This document shows, one piece after another, positions 25,782 to 33,874 of a stretch of 64,000 nucleotides of DNA. The translations under genes and the position numbers were made by a program. Positions within the stretch are counted from its first letter, which is position 1. Each line of letters opens with the position of its first letter. The notes under the pieces were generated by a model. The model saw only the letters and a list, made by a program, of their open reading frames with translations. It had not been told where the DNA came from and did no database searches. Source of the stretch: Massilia endophytica (lineage in GTDB: Bacteria > Pseudomonadota > Gammaproteobacteria > Burkholderiales > Burkholderiaceae_D); NCBI RefSeq assembly GCF_021165955.1, contig NZ_CP088952.1, positions 2,728,001 through 2,792,000 on the forward strand, written 5' to 3'.

Positions 25782-27026
25782 TCAGATCTTGCCGAAGACC
25801 AGGCTGCCGTTGGTGCCGCCGAAGCCGAAGGAGTTCTTCACGGCATAGTTGATCTGCATATTGCGCGCGGTGTTGGCGCAGAAATCCAGATCGCAGGCAG
25901 GGTCCTGGTTGAAGATGTTGATGGTCGGCGGCACCACCTGGTGGTGGATCGCCAGCACGGTAAACACCGACTCCAGGCCGCCCGCGCCGCCCAGCAGGTG
26001 GCCGGTCATGGACTTGGTGGAGGACACCACCATGTTCTTCGCGTGCTCGCCGAAGGTGCGCTTGATGCCCACCACTTCGGCCACGTCGCCCAGGGGCGTC
26101 GAGGTGCCGTGCGCGTTCACATAGTTGACCTGGTCGGGGTTGATGCCCGCGTTGCGGATCGCCGCCACGGCCGACTTGCTGCCGCCGCTGCCGTCTTCGA
26201 GCGGCGAGGTCATGTGGTAAGCGTCCGCGCTCATGCCGAAGCCGAGCAGCTCGGCGTAGATCTTGGCGCCGCGCGCCTTCGCGTGTTCGTATTCTTCCAG
26301 CACCATGACGCCGGCGCCTTCGCCCAGCACGAAGCCGTCGCGGTCCTGGTCCCAGGGGCGGGACGCGGTCGCGGGGTCGTCGTTGCGGGTGGACAGGGCG
26401 CGGGCCGAGGCGAAACCGCCCAGACCCAGCGGCGACACGGTCGATTCCGCGCCGCCGGCAACCATGATGTCGGCATCGCCGTACTCGATCAGGCGGGCCG
26501 CCGCGCCGATGCTGTGCAGGCCGGTGGTGCAGGCCGTCACGATCGCCAGGTTGGGACCGCGCATGCCGTACTTGATCGAGAGGTTGCCGGAGATCATGTT
26601 AATGATCGAGGCCGGGACGAAGAACGGGGAGATACGGCGCGGACCGCGCTTGTCGTAGTCTTCCTTCTGCTCTTCGATCATCGGCAGGCCGCCGATGCCG
26701 GAGCCGATGATCACGCCGATGCGGTCGGCGTTCTCTTCGGTGACGACCAGACCGGAATCCTGGATCGCCTGAATGCCTGCTGCCATGCCATAGTGGATAA
26801 AGGTATCCATGTGGCGGGCTTCCTTGGCGTCGAGGTAGTCCTCGACGTTGAAGCCCTTGACCTCGCCTGCAAAGCGGGTCGAGAACGGCGCTGCATCAAA
26901 CTTGGTGATGTTAGCGATACCGGACTTACCCTCGGTAATTGCGCTCCACGCTTCGGCAATCGTATTGCCGACCGGGGAAACGCAGCCGAGGCCGGTTACC
27001 ACTACACGACGGTTTTTGGAACTCAA
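25782..27026 (-). CDS. fabF: 3-oxoacyl-[acyl-carrier-protein] synthase II
   Basis: 414 residues from a TTG start at 27026 with AGGAG seven bases upstream. It condenses malonyl-ACP with growing acyl-ACP in fatty-acid elongation. The catalytic cysteine is in V-T-A-C-T-T-G-L, the two histidines in N-A-H-G-T-S-T-P-L-G-D and K-S-M-T-G-H-L-L-G-G-A-G. It is the last gene of the fab cluster, 36 bases after acpP. Confidence 0.96.
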   Translation of the reverse strand: MSSKNRRVVVTGLGCVSPVGNTIAEAWSAITEGKSGIANITKFDAAPFSTRFAGEVKGFNVEDYLDAKEARHMDTFIHYGMAAGIQAIQDSGLVVTEENADRIGVIIGSGIGGLPMIEEQKEDYDKRGPRRISPFFVPASIINMISGNLSIKYGMRGPNLAIVTACTTGLHSIGAAARLIEYGDADIMVAGGAESTVSPLGLGGFASARALSTRNDDPATASRPWDQDRDGFVLGEGAGVMVLEEYEHAKARGAKIYAELLGFGMSADAYHMTSPLEDGSGGSKSAVAAIRNAGINPDQVNYVNAHGTSTPLGDVAEVVGIKRTFGEHAKNMVVSSTKSMTGHLLGGAGGLESVFTVLAIHHQVVPPTINIFNQDPACDLDFCANTARNMQINYAVKNSFGFGGTNGSLVFGKI

Positions 27027-27062
27027 GCGAATCTCCTGGAGTCGATCGGGTACTGCTGAAAC

Positions 27063-27302
27063 TTAGGCCTTGACGTGGGCGGTAGCGTAGTCGATGGCTT
27101 GCTGCACGGTGGTGATCTTCTCAGCCTGCTCGTCAGGGATTTCCATTTCGAATTCGTCTTCCAGTGCCATCACCAGTTCAACGGTGTCCAGAGAATCGGC
27201 GCCCAGGTCATCCACGAAGGAGGATTCGTTCTTGATGTCTGCTTCAGCGACGCCCAGTTGCTCAGCGACGATTTTCTTAACGCGTTGTTCGATATCCGAC
27301 AT
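27063..27302 (-). CDS. acpP: Acyl carrier protein
   Basis: 79 residues, strongly acidic. The phosphopantetheine attachment serine is S37 in D-L-G-A-D-S-L-D-T-V-E-L. It carries acyl chains between the fatty-acid synthesis enzymes and is activated by AcpS (14165). About 150 bases separate it from fabG, enough for a separate promoter, which is common for acpP. Confidence 0.97.
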   Translation of the reverse strand: MSDIEQRVKKIVAEQLGVAEADIKNESSFVDDLGADSLDTVELVMALEDEFEMEIPDEQAEKITTVQQAIDYATAHVKA

Positions 27303-27450
27303 GTTATGGCTCCATTATGTGTATGTTACGGAAAGCGCGCATTTTATCAGGTTTGCGCGCTGAAAAACTAATTTCGGCTTTTGCGTCCAGCTGGACCGAA
27401 ATCACTGCTAAAAGACGGGAACGCGCAGCCAACGTGCCGCGCGGGCCTCA

Positions 27451-28197
27451 TCAATTCATATACATGCCACCGTTCACGTGCAGCGTGGTGCCGGTGATGT
27501 AGGCCGCAGCCGGGGACGCCAGGAATGCGACCGCTGCTGCGATGTCTTCCGGTTTGCCCAGGCGGCCCAGGGGAATCTGGGTCAGCAGGGCTGCATGCTG
27601 GTCTTCGCCCAGCACCTTGGTCATATCGGTATCGATGAAGCCAGGGGCAACGCTGTTGACGGTGATGTTGCGGCTGCCGATCTCGCGCGCCAGCGCGCGG
27701 CTCATGCCTTCCACGCCGGCTTTCGCCGCCGCGTAGTTCATCTGGCCGGGGTTGCCGGAAGACGCCACCACCGAAGTGATATTAATAATACGCCCAGTCT
27801 TCGCTTTCATCATGCCGCGCAGGACCGCGCGGGACAGCCGTCCCACAGCGGACAGGTTGGTGGAGATGACGCTGTCCCATTCCTCGTCCTTCATGCGCAT
27901 GGCCAGGTTGTCCTGGGTGATGCCCGCGTTGTTGACCAGGATGCCCACGGCACCGTAAGTTTTGCCGATCTCGTCGATGACAGCGTTGCAGCGCTCGACA
28001 TCGGTCACGTTCAGCATCAGGCCCTTGCCTGCCTCGGGGCCGATCTCGGCCAGGTAGGCGGAAATGGCTTCCGCGCCCGCCTCGGTGGTGGCGGTGCCGA
28101 CCACGATGGCGCCCTGGCGCGCGAGCTCCTGGGCAATGGCCTTGCCGATGCCGCGCGAGGCGCCCGTCACCAGCGCAACTTGCTTGGACAGATTCAT
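27451..28197 (-). CDS. fabG: 3-oxoacyl-[acyl-carrier-protein] reductase
   Basis: 248 residues, a short-chain dehydrogenase using NADPH to reduce 3-oxoacyl-ACP. The cofactor loop is T-G-A-S-R-G-I-G-K-A-I-A near residue 12, the N-N-A-G motif follows near residue 90, and the catalytic Y-x-x-x-K is in N-Y-A-A-A-K-A-G. It ends G-T-T-L-H-V-N-G-G-M-Y-M-N like other FabG. It sits 15 bases downstream of fabD. Confidence 0.95.
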   Translation of the reverse strand: MNLSKQVALVTGASRGIGKAIAQELARQGAIVVGTATTEAGAEAISAYLAEIGPEAGKGLMLNVTDVERCNAVIDEIGKTYGAVGILVNNAGITQDNLAMRMKDEEWDSVISTNLSAVGRLSRAVLRGMMKAKTGRIINITSVVASSGNPGQMNYAAAKAGVEGMSRALAREIGSRNITVNSVAPGFIDTDMTKVLGEDQHAALLTQIPLGRLGKPEDIAAAVAFLASPAAAYITGTTLHVNGGMYMN

Positions 28198-28212
28198 TCG
28201 AACTCCTTCTTA

Positions 28213-29154
28213 TTATTTAAGGGAAGCCAGCAGGCGTTCCAGCGAAGCCTGGTCGGTGATCGCATCACCCACCAGACTGGCGTCGATGCGCTTGGTCAGG
28301 CCCATCAGCACCTTGCCCGGACCGCATTCGATCACGTTCACGATGCCGTCGGCCGCCACCTTCTGCATGGTTTCGACCCAGCGCACGGGGCTCGCGGCCT
28401 GGCGCACCAGCGCATCCTTGATACCGGCCGGGTCGTTCACCACGGCCACGTCCACGTTGTTGATCAGGGCGATCTGCGGGGCCTTGAATTTGATGTTCGC
28501 CATGTAGTCGCGCAGGCGGTCCGAAGCGGGCTTGAGCAGCGAGCTGTGGAAAGGCGCGGACACCGGCAGCTTCATGGCCCGCTTGGCGCCCTTGGCCTTG
28601 GCGATCTCGCAGGCTTTTTCCACGGCGGCGGTATGGCCCGCGATCACCACCTGTGCGGGCGCGTTGAAGTTCACCGGCTCCACCACTTGCGAGGGATCGG
28701 CGGCAGCCGCTTCGGCGCAGGAGGCGCGCACATCGTCGTCCGACAGGCCGAGTACCACGGCCATGGTGCCCTGCCCCACGGGCACGGCTTCCTGCATGGC
28801 CTGGGCGCGGAAGCGCACCAGGGGAACGGCGTCCTTGAAATCGATCACGCCCGCGGCGACCAGGGCGGAGTATTCGCCCAGGCTGTGGCCCGCGACCACG
28901 GAAGGGACGGCGCCGCCGGCGGCAATCCAGGCGCGGTAGGCGGCCACGGCGGCGGTCAGCATCACGGGCTGGGTGTTGGTGGTCAGGTCCAGTTCTTCCT
29001 TCGGACCTTCGGCCATCAGCTTGCCCAGGTCGAAGTTCAGTGCATCGGAGGCTTCGGCAATGGTCTGCTCCACCACAGGGTTGCCCGCAAAGCCTTCCAT
29101 CATGGCGACGGCCTGGGAGCCCTGGCCGGGGAATACGAATGCAAATTTGCTCAT
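28213..29154 (-). CDS. fabD: Malonyl-CoA-[acyl-carrier-protein] transacylase
   Basis: 313 residues. It moves malonyl groups from CoA to ACP. The active-site serine is in G-H-S-L-G-E-Y-S-A-L and the N-terminal F-P-G-Q-G-S-Q loop is intact. Catalytic histidine lies in the later A-P-F-H-S-S-L stretch. It is separated from fabH by 226 bases containing a palindromic repeat, unusual within this otherwise compact cluster. Confidence 0.96.
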   Translation of the reverse strand: MSKFAFVFPGQGSQAVAMMEGFAGNPVVEQTIAEASDALNFDLGKLMAEGPKEELDLTTNTQPVMLTAAVAAYRAWIAAGGAVPSVVAGHSLGEYSALVAAGVIDFKDAVPLVRFRAQAMQEAVPVGQGTMAVVLGLSDDDVRASCAEAAAADPSQVVEPVNFNAPAQVVIAGHTAAVEKACEIAKAKGAKRAMKLPVSAPFHSSLLKPASDRLRDYMANIKFKAPQIALINNVDVAVVNDPAGIKDALVRQAASPVRWVETMQKVAADGIVNVIECGPGKVLMGLTKRIDASLVGDAITDQASLERLLASLK

Positions 29155-29246
29155 AGTTGTGTTCTTTTAGACTACTAATTCTAAAGATGTGCGATTTTAC
29201 ACGGGTCCGGGAAGCTGCCCTTACATTTTCGCAAGCTGCCGGCGCC

Positions 29247-29368
29247 GGGGTCAGACCCCGCATGGGGTCTGACCCCGGTACCACAGTCAGCCACCGATCA
29301 CAGTTGGCTGACCGTGTTCGGTGGCGGACTAGGCTTTCGGGGTCAGACCCCGTCCGGGGTCTGACCCC
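29247..29368. repeat. Complete palindromic intergenic repeat between fabD and fabH
   Basis: Two perfect hairpins, GGGGTCAGACCCC / GGGGTCTGACCCC (29247-29276 and 29339-29368), flank a central imperfect inverted repeat carrying CCACCGATCACAG and GTGTTCGGTGG. Total 122 bases. It differs from the copies at 25.7 and 36.8 kb by GAC in place of GTC in the hairpin arms. Its hairpins could terminate or attenuate transcription between fabH and fabD. Confidence 0.8.
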
Positions 29369-29380
29369 ATCTGCCGCCGA

Positions 29381-30361
29381 CTACATCCGGGCGAGGACGG
29401 CGCCCCAGGTGAAGCCGCCGCCCACGCCTTCCATCATCACGGTCTGGCCCTTTTTCACGCGGCCGTCGCGCACGGCCAGGTCCAGGGCCAGGGGAATGGA
29501 GGCGGCCGAGGTGTTGCCGTGCTGGTCCACCGTCACCACCATTTTCTCGGCAGGCAGGCCCAGTTTCTTGGCCGTGCCGTTCATGATGCGGATATTGGCC
29601 TGGTGCGGAATCAGCCAGTCGATCTGCTCGGAGGTCATGCCCGCCTGCTCCAGAGCCTCGTTGGCCACCTTTTCCAGCACGTTCACGGCCAGCTTGAAGA
29701 CGGCCTGGCCGTCCATGTAGAGGAAGGCATTGCCCTCGACCGCGCCGCCGGAGAGATTGCCCGGCAGGTTCAGGATGTCGCCATGGCGGCCGTCCGCATG
29801 CAGCTTGCAGGCCAGGATGCCCGGCTCTTCGGAAGCCGTCATCACCACGGCGCCCGCGCCGTCGCCGAACAGCACGCAGGTGGTGCGGTCTTCGAAATTG
29901 AGGATGCGCGAGAACACTTCGGAGCCGATCACCAGGGCGTTCTTGTGCATGCCGGACTTGATGAAGCTGTCCGCCGTGGCCATGGCGTAGACGAAGCCGC
30001 TGCACACGGCCTGCACGTCCAGGGCCGCGCCGTTATTGCTCATGCCCAGCTTGCGCTGCACCACGCAGGCGGTGCTGGGGAAGCTGCCGAAGAAGTCCGG
30101 CGTGGAGCTGGCGACGATGATGAGGTCGATATCGTCCGGCTGCAGGCCCGCCATTTCCAGCGCCTTCTTCGCGGCCAGCACGCCCAGGTCGGAGGAGTTC
30201 TGCTCCGGCTCGGCGTAGTGGCGGGCGGAGATGCCGCTGCGCGAGGTGATCCACTCGTCCGAGGTTTCGATGCCCTTGGCCGCCAGCTGATCGGTCAGGT
30301 CCTGGTTCGTGACACGTTTTTCCGGCAGGTAGCTGCCAGTGCCAATGATTTTGCTGTACAT
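29381..30361 (-). CDS. fabH: 3-oxoacyl-[acyl-carrier-protein] synthase III
   Basis: 326 residues from the ATG at 30361 (M-Y-S-K-I-I-G-T-G); the longer upstream frame overlaps plsX and is rejected. It starts fatty-acid synthesis by condensing acetyl-CoA with malonyl-ACP. The catalytic triad is seen as cysteine in V-Q-A-V-C-S-G-F, histidine in I-P-H-Q-A-N-I-R and asparagine in H-G-N-T-S-A-A-S. It begins five bases after the plsX stop. Confidence 0.96.
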   Translation of the reverse strand: MYSKIIGTGSYLPEKRVTNQDLTDQLAAKGIETSDEWITSRSGISARHYAEPEQNSSDLGVLAAKKALEMAGLQPDDIDLIIVASSTPDFFGSFPSTACVVQRKLGMSNNGAALDVQAVCSGFVYAMATADSFIKSGMHKNALVIGSEVFSRILNFEDRTTCVLFGDGAGAVVMTASEEPGILACKLHADGRHGDILNLPGNLSGGAVEGNAFLYMDGQAVFKLAVNVLEKVANEALEQAGMTSEQIDWLIPHQANIRIMNGTAKKLGLPAEKMVVTVDQHGNTSAASIPLALDLAVRDGRVKKGQTVMMEGVGGGFTWGAVLARM

Positions 30362-30366
30362 AGGTC

Positions 30367-31434
30367 TCACCCGATATTCGTCGTAGCAACCGGTTCTTGT
30401 GGAGGAGTCTCGCGCGGCATCAGTTCGGCAATCATGGTAGAGAGCTGGTGCAGCACGTCCTGCTGGGCTGCGTCGTGCGCGCGGCGGATCGCCCATTGGA
30501 AGGCTTCCGCGTCCGCGCCGCCATGGCTCTTGAACACCAGGCCGCGCAGGCCGAGCAGGCTCGCGCCGTTATAGCGCGAGGGGTTCAGCCTGTTAGAGAT
30601 GCGGCGCAGCGCGGAGTTCGCGATCAGTGCGCCCAGCATGGTGATGGGGTTGCGTTTGAATTCGGTGGTCAGCACCATCTTCACGAAGCGCGCCAGGCCT
30701 TCCACGGCCTTCAGGGTCACATTGCCCACAAAGCCGTCGCACACCACGATGTCGGTGGTGCCCTTGAAGATATCGTTGCCTTCCACATTGCCGTAGAAGT
30801 TCAGGGCGCCGCGCTCGTGGTCGGCCTGCAGCAGCTTGGAGGTGAGCTTCACCACCTCGTTGCCCTTGATGTCTTCCGTGCCCACGTTCAGCAGGCCGAT
30901 GGTCGGGCGCTCGATGCCTTCCATGGCGTGCACCAGCACGGAGCCCATGATGGCGAACTGGTGCAGGTGGTGCGGTTCGCAGTCCACGTTGGCGCCCAGG
31001 TCCATCACATAGGTCGGACCGTCCTTCTGGTTCGGCAGGATGGAGCAGATGGCGGGCCGGTCCACGCCGGCCATGGTTTTCAGCACATAGCGCGACACGG
31101 CCATCAGCGCCGCCGTATTGCCCGCGGAAACGCAGGCATTGGCCTTGCCGTCCTTGACCAGCTCGATGGCGACGCGCATGGAGGAATCCTTCTTGCGGCG
31201 CAGGGCCACTTCCAGGGGATCGTCCATGGTCACCTGCTCGGAAGCGTGGTGGACGGTGATGCGGGGATGCGTGTCGGCGCCGGTCTTCTTGAGTTCAGCG
31301 CGGATGACGTCTTCCAGGCCTACCAGGATCAGTTCGGCGTCGGGTTTGCGTTGAAGGAAGGAGACTGCGGCGGGAATGGTGACTGAGGGGCCGTGGTCGC
31401 CGCCCATGCAGTCGATAGAGATTTTGAGTGTCAT
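30367..31434 (-). CDS. plsX: Phosphate acyltransferase PlsX
   Basis: 355 residues. It converts acyl-ACP to acyl-phosphate for phospholipid synthesis by PlsY/PlsC. The start I-S-I-D-C-M-G-G-D-H-G-P and later L-N-V-G-T-E-D-I-K-G-N and V-C-D-G-F-V-G-N are family features. It lies between rpmF and fabH in the standard order. A probable attenuator separates it from rpmF. Confidence 0.96.
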   Translation of the reverse strand: MTLKISIDCMGGDHGPSVTIPAAVSFLQRKPDAELILVGLEDVIRAELKKTGADTHPRITVHHASEQVTMDDPLEVALRRKKDSSMRVAIELVKDGKANACVSAGNTAALMAVSRYVLKTMAGVDRPAICSILPNQKDGPTYVMDLGANVDCEPHHLHQFAIMGSVLVHAMEGIERPTIGLLNVGTEDIKGNEVVKLTSKLLQADHERGALNFYGNVEGNDIFKGTTDIVVCDGFVGNVTLKAVEGLARFVKMVLTTEFKRNPITMLGALIANSALRRISNRLNPSRYNGASLLGLRGLVFKSHGGADAEAFQWAIRRAHDAAQQDVLHQLSTMIAELMPRETPPQEPVATTNIG

Positions 31435-31481
31435 TGCGGGGCTAGGAGCAACGCTGACGAACGTCAGTTGCTGGGGAGTTC

Positions 31482-31532
31482 AAAAAAGAAAAAGCGGCGC
31501 CACGTCAGCATGCACTGCGTCGCACCGCTTTA
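31482..31532 (-). terminator. Terminator or attenuator between rpmF and plsX
   Basis: On the minus strand AGCGGTGC pairs with GCGCCGCT across an inner helix region and is followed by TTTTTCTTTTTT. It lies 25 bases after the rpmF stop and could partly separate ribosomal protein synthesis from the fab genes. Confidence 0.5.
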
Positions 31533-31558
31533 GTCTCGGGCCCAACAAAAAACGTCGA

Positions 31559-31741
31559 TTACTCGTCGTTCTTGGTCTTCAGCACTTTGCGACCACGGTA
31601 GAAGCCGTTCGGGCTGATGTGGTGACGCAGGTGGGTTTCACCGGTGGTTGGCTCGACTGCCAGTTGCGGAGCAACCAGGAAATCGTGCGAACGGTGCATA
31701 CCGCGCTTCGATGGGGACTTCTTGTTCTGTTGAACTGCCAT
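31559..31741 (-). CDS. rpmF: 50S ribosomal protein L32
   Basis: 60 residues starting M-A-V-Q-Q-N-K-K-S-P-S-K-R-G-M-H-R, the L32 signature, followed by a hydrophobic strand and H-H-I-S-P-N-G-F-Y-R-G-R-K-V. The cysteine zinc motif of some L32 proteins is absent, as in other betaproteobacteria. It follows the DUF177 gene and precedes plsX. Confidence 0.97.
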   Translation of the reverse strand: MAVQQNKKSPSKRGMHRSHDFLVAPQLAVEPTTGETHLRHHISPNGFYRGRKVLKTKNDE

Positions 31742-31912
31742 GATGACTCCTAATACTTAAGTTCTAAAATTTTAACACAGTCGATCGGCAAAATCATGCA
31801 GATCGAGTATCCCTGGGGCAAATATTTTTACCCCTTACTGCCTACCTACCAAATGCCAATACTCGATCAACTACACGCGTTTTGACACGTTCCTGCGCGA
31901 AGCTCGCTCCGC

Positions 31913-32407
31913 TTATTTCTTCAGATCCTTGAGGCCCGCGAAGGGGCTCGCCTTTTCGCTTTTCAGCTTGTCGAGCAGCGCCGTATCCGGGCAGACCTCG
32001 TGACGCGGCGATTGCGGCAGCGCCAGCAAAGCCTCGTCTTCAATCAAATCCATCAGGTTCATGGAGCGGGTGCCGACGATCACGTCGATCGATTCGTCGT
32101 CGATGAGCTCTTCGATCTCATCGGCATCGGCATCGCTCTCGCCCAGCATCAGCAGCGTGGACGAATTCATTTCGTATGCAAACGGGGTCAGGCAGCGCTG
32201 GCAGGCCAGTTGCACGGTGCCCGCGACGCTCAGGCGCATCTGCGGATAACCCTGCTTGCTGGTGCTGCCCTCGGCCGTCCAGCGAATCAGGCCGCTGTCG
32301 TCGGCGCAGTCCTTGGACAGGCGCTCCATTTCAGCCACCGGCGTCACGCCGTCGCGCTTGCTGTTGGTCCGACAGAACTCGAAAGCGTCGATCACAAAAG
32401 CATTCAT
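31913..32407 (-). CDS. DUF177 (YceD) family protein
   Basis: 164 residues. The central L-A-C-Q-R-C-L-T-P-F motif and the following acidic stretch (D-A-D-E-I-E-E-L-I-D-D-E) are those of the YceD/DUF177 family, which is regularly encoded before rpmF and linked to 23S rRNA accumulation in plants and bacteria. About 170 gene-free bases separate it from rpmF. It is divergent from maf. Confidence 0.88.
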   Translation of the reverse strand: MNAFVIDAFEFCRTNSKRDGVTPVAEMERLSKDCADDSGLIRWTAEGSTSKQGYPQMRLSVAGTVQLACQRCLTPFAYEMNSSTLLMLGESDADADEIEELIDDESIDVIVGTRSMNLMDLIEDEALLALPQSPRHEVCPDTALLDKLKSEKASPFAGLKDLKK

Positions 32408-32544
32408 TGGCTAAAATTTCCCTCGAAAACCTGCGATAATAACAGGATTTTCACCGCCGAGTCAAAGACTTGCGCGCTTTTTCGCACAAAACCGACGGCG
32501 CACAGAGCATATAACAAATCCTGCCGCCTAGCCAGAACAAAAAA

Positions 32545-33135
32545 ATGCCGAATCCGCCATTGATCCTCGCCTCCAGCTCCGCCTACCGGCGCGAACTGCT
32601 GTCGCGCCTGCAACTGCCTTTCACGGCCGAAGCGCCCCACCTCGACGAAACCCCGCTGCCGGGCGAATCGCCCTCCGCCACCGCCCTGCGCCTGGCGCGC
32701 GAGAAGGCGGCCGCCGTCGCCGTCCGCCATCCCGGCAGCCTCGTCATCGGCTCCGACCAGGTGGCCACCCTGGACGGCGCCCAGATCGGCAAGCCGGGCG
32801 ACCATGCCCGCGCCCTCGCCCAGCTGCAAACCATGCGCGGGCGCGAAGTCGTCTTTCATACCGCCCTCTGCCTGTGGGACGGACGCGATGGCAGCCATCA
32901 GTTGGAAGACATCCGCACGGCCGTGAAGTTCCGCGATCTGCCCGACGCGGAGCTGGATGCCTACCTGCGCATCGAACAGCCCTACGATTGCGCGGGCAGC
33001 GCCAAGAACGAGGCCCTGGGCATCGCCATCCTCGAACGCATCGATTCCAGCGATCCTACCGCCCTCACCGGCCTGCCCCTGATCGCCCTGACCGGCATGC
33101 TGCGCAAGGCCGGCGTCACCTTCTTCCAGCTTTGA
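32545..33135 (+). CDS. Maf family nucleotide pyrophosphatase
   Basis: 196 residues. The N-terminal L-I-L-A-S-S-S-A-Y-R-R-E-L-L motif and the later A-R-E-K-A-A-A-V-A and G-S-D-Q-V-A motifs define the Maf family, which hydrolyses non-canonical or modified nucleoside triphosphates. Position next to DUF177-rpmF points to the YceF subtype (7-methyl-GTP pyrophosphatase), an inference from context. One base separates its stop from the next start. Confidence 0.9.
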   Translation: MPNPPLILASSSAYRRELLSRLQLPFTAEAPHLDETPLPGESPSATALRLAREKAAAVAVRHPGSLVIGSDQVATLDGAQIGKPGDHARALAQLQTMRGREVVFHTALCLWDGRDGSHQLEDIRTAVKFRDLPDAELDAYLRIEQPYDCAGSAKNEALGIAILERIDSSDPTALTGLPLIALTGMLRKAGVTFFQL

Positions 33136-33136
33136 T

Positions 33137-33874
33137 ATGCCAGGCACTCTTTTCCTGATTCCCAATACGCTCGGCGAGACCGAATCCCTGTCCCATGTCA
33201 TTCCCGAGCAGGTGCAGATCCTGACGGCCAGCCTCGATCACTTTGTGGCCGAGAACGCCAAGACGGCGCGCGCCTTCCTCAAGCTGGTGGGCGCCGCGCA
33301 TCCGCTGTGCAAGCCGATGCAGGAAATCGCCATCGCCGAGCTGAACGTGAATACGAAGCCCGAGGCCCTGGCCGCCCTGCTGGCGCCGCTCCAGGCGGGC
33401 CACGATGTGGGCCTGCTGTCCGAAGCGGGCGTGCCGGCCGTGGCCGATCCGGGAGCGGACCTGGTGCGCCTCTGCCACCAGCACGGCATTGCCGTGCGCC
33501 CCCTGGTGGGGCCGTCTTCCCTGCTGATGGCGGTGATGGCGAGCGGCCTGAACGGGCAGAGTTTCGCCTTCAACGGCTACCTGCCCACCGATGCGGCGGC
33601 GCGCGGCAAGCGCATCAAGGAGCTGGAGGAGCGCTCGCGCAAGGAGAAGCAGACCCAGCTCTTCATCGAGACGCCTTACCGCAATGCGGCCATGCTGGAT
33701 GCGCTGGTGGCAGGCTGCCAGCCGTCCACGCTGATCTGCGTGGCGACCGACCTCAGCCTGCCTTCGGAAACGGTGCACACCCGCTCGGGCGCGCAATGGA
33801 AAAGCCTGCTGGGCGCAGGCCAGGCGCCGGACTTCCACAAGAAGCCGACGGTCTTCCTCTTAATGGCCGGATGA
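33137..33874 (+). CDS. RsmI-like SAM-dependent methyltransferase
   Basis: 245 residues of the tetrapyrrole methylase-like fold. It begins G-T-L-F-L-I-P-N-T-L-G-E and contains L-L-S-E-A-G-V-P-A-V-A-D-P-G, the family's cofactor loop, then V-G-P-S-S-L-L-M-A-V. This is the shorter RsmI-related group often found after maf in betaproteobacteria; its target is not established. The 3' end overlaps the convergent EAL-HDOD gene by 15 bases. Confidence 0.82.
   Translation: MPGTLFLIPNTLGETESLSHVIPEQVQILTASLDHFVAENAKTARAFLKLVGAAHPLCKPMQEIAIAELNVNTKPEALAALLAPLQAGHDVGLLSEAGVPAVADPGADLVRLCHQHGIAVRPLVGPSSLLMAVMASGLNGQSFAFNGYLPTDAAARGKRIKELEERSRKEKQTQLFIETPYRNAAMLDALVAGCQPSTLICVATDLSLPSETVHTRSGAQWKSLLGAGQAPDFHKKPTVFLLMAG

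Noticed and set aside
30362..30496. 45-residue N-terminal extension of fabH
   Set aside because: It overlaps the end of plsX in another frame and is not FabH-like; FabH begins at M-Y-S-K.
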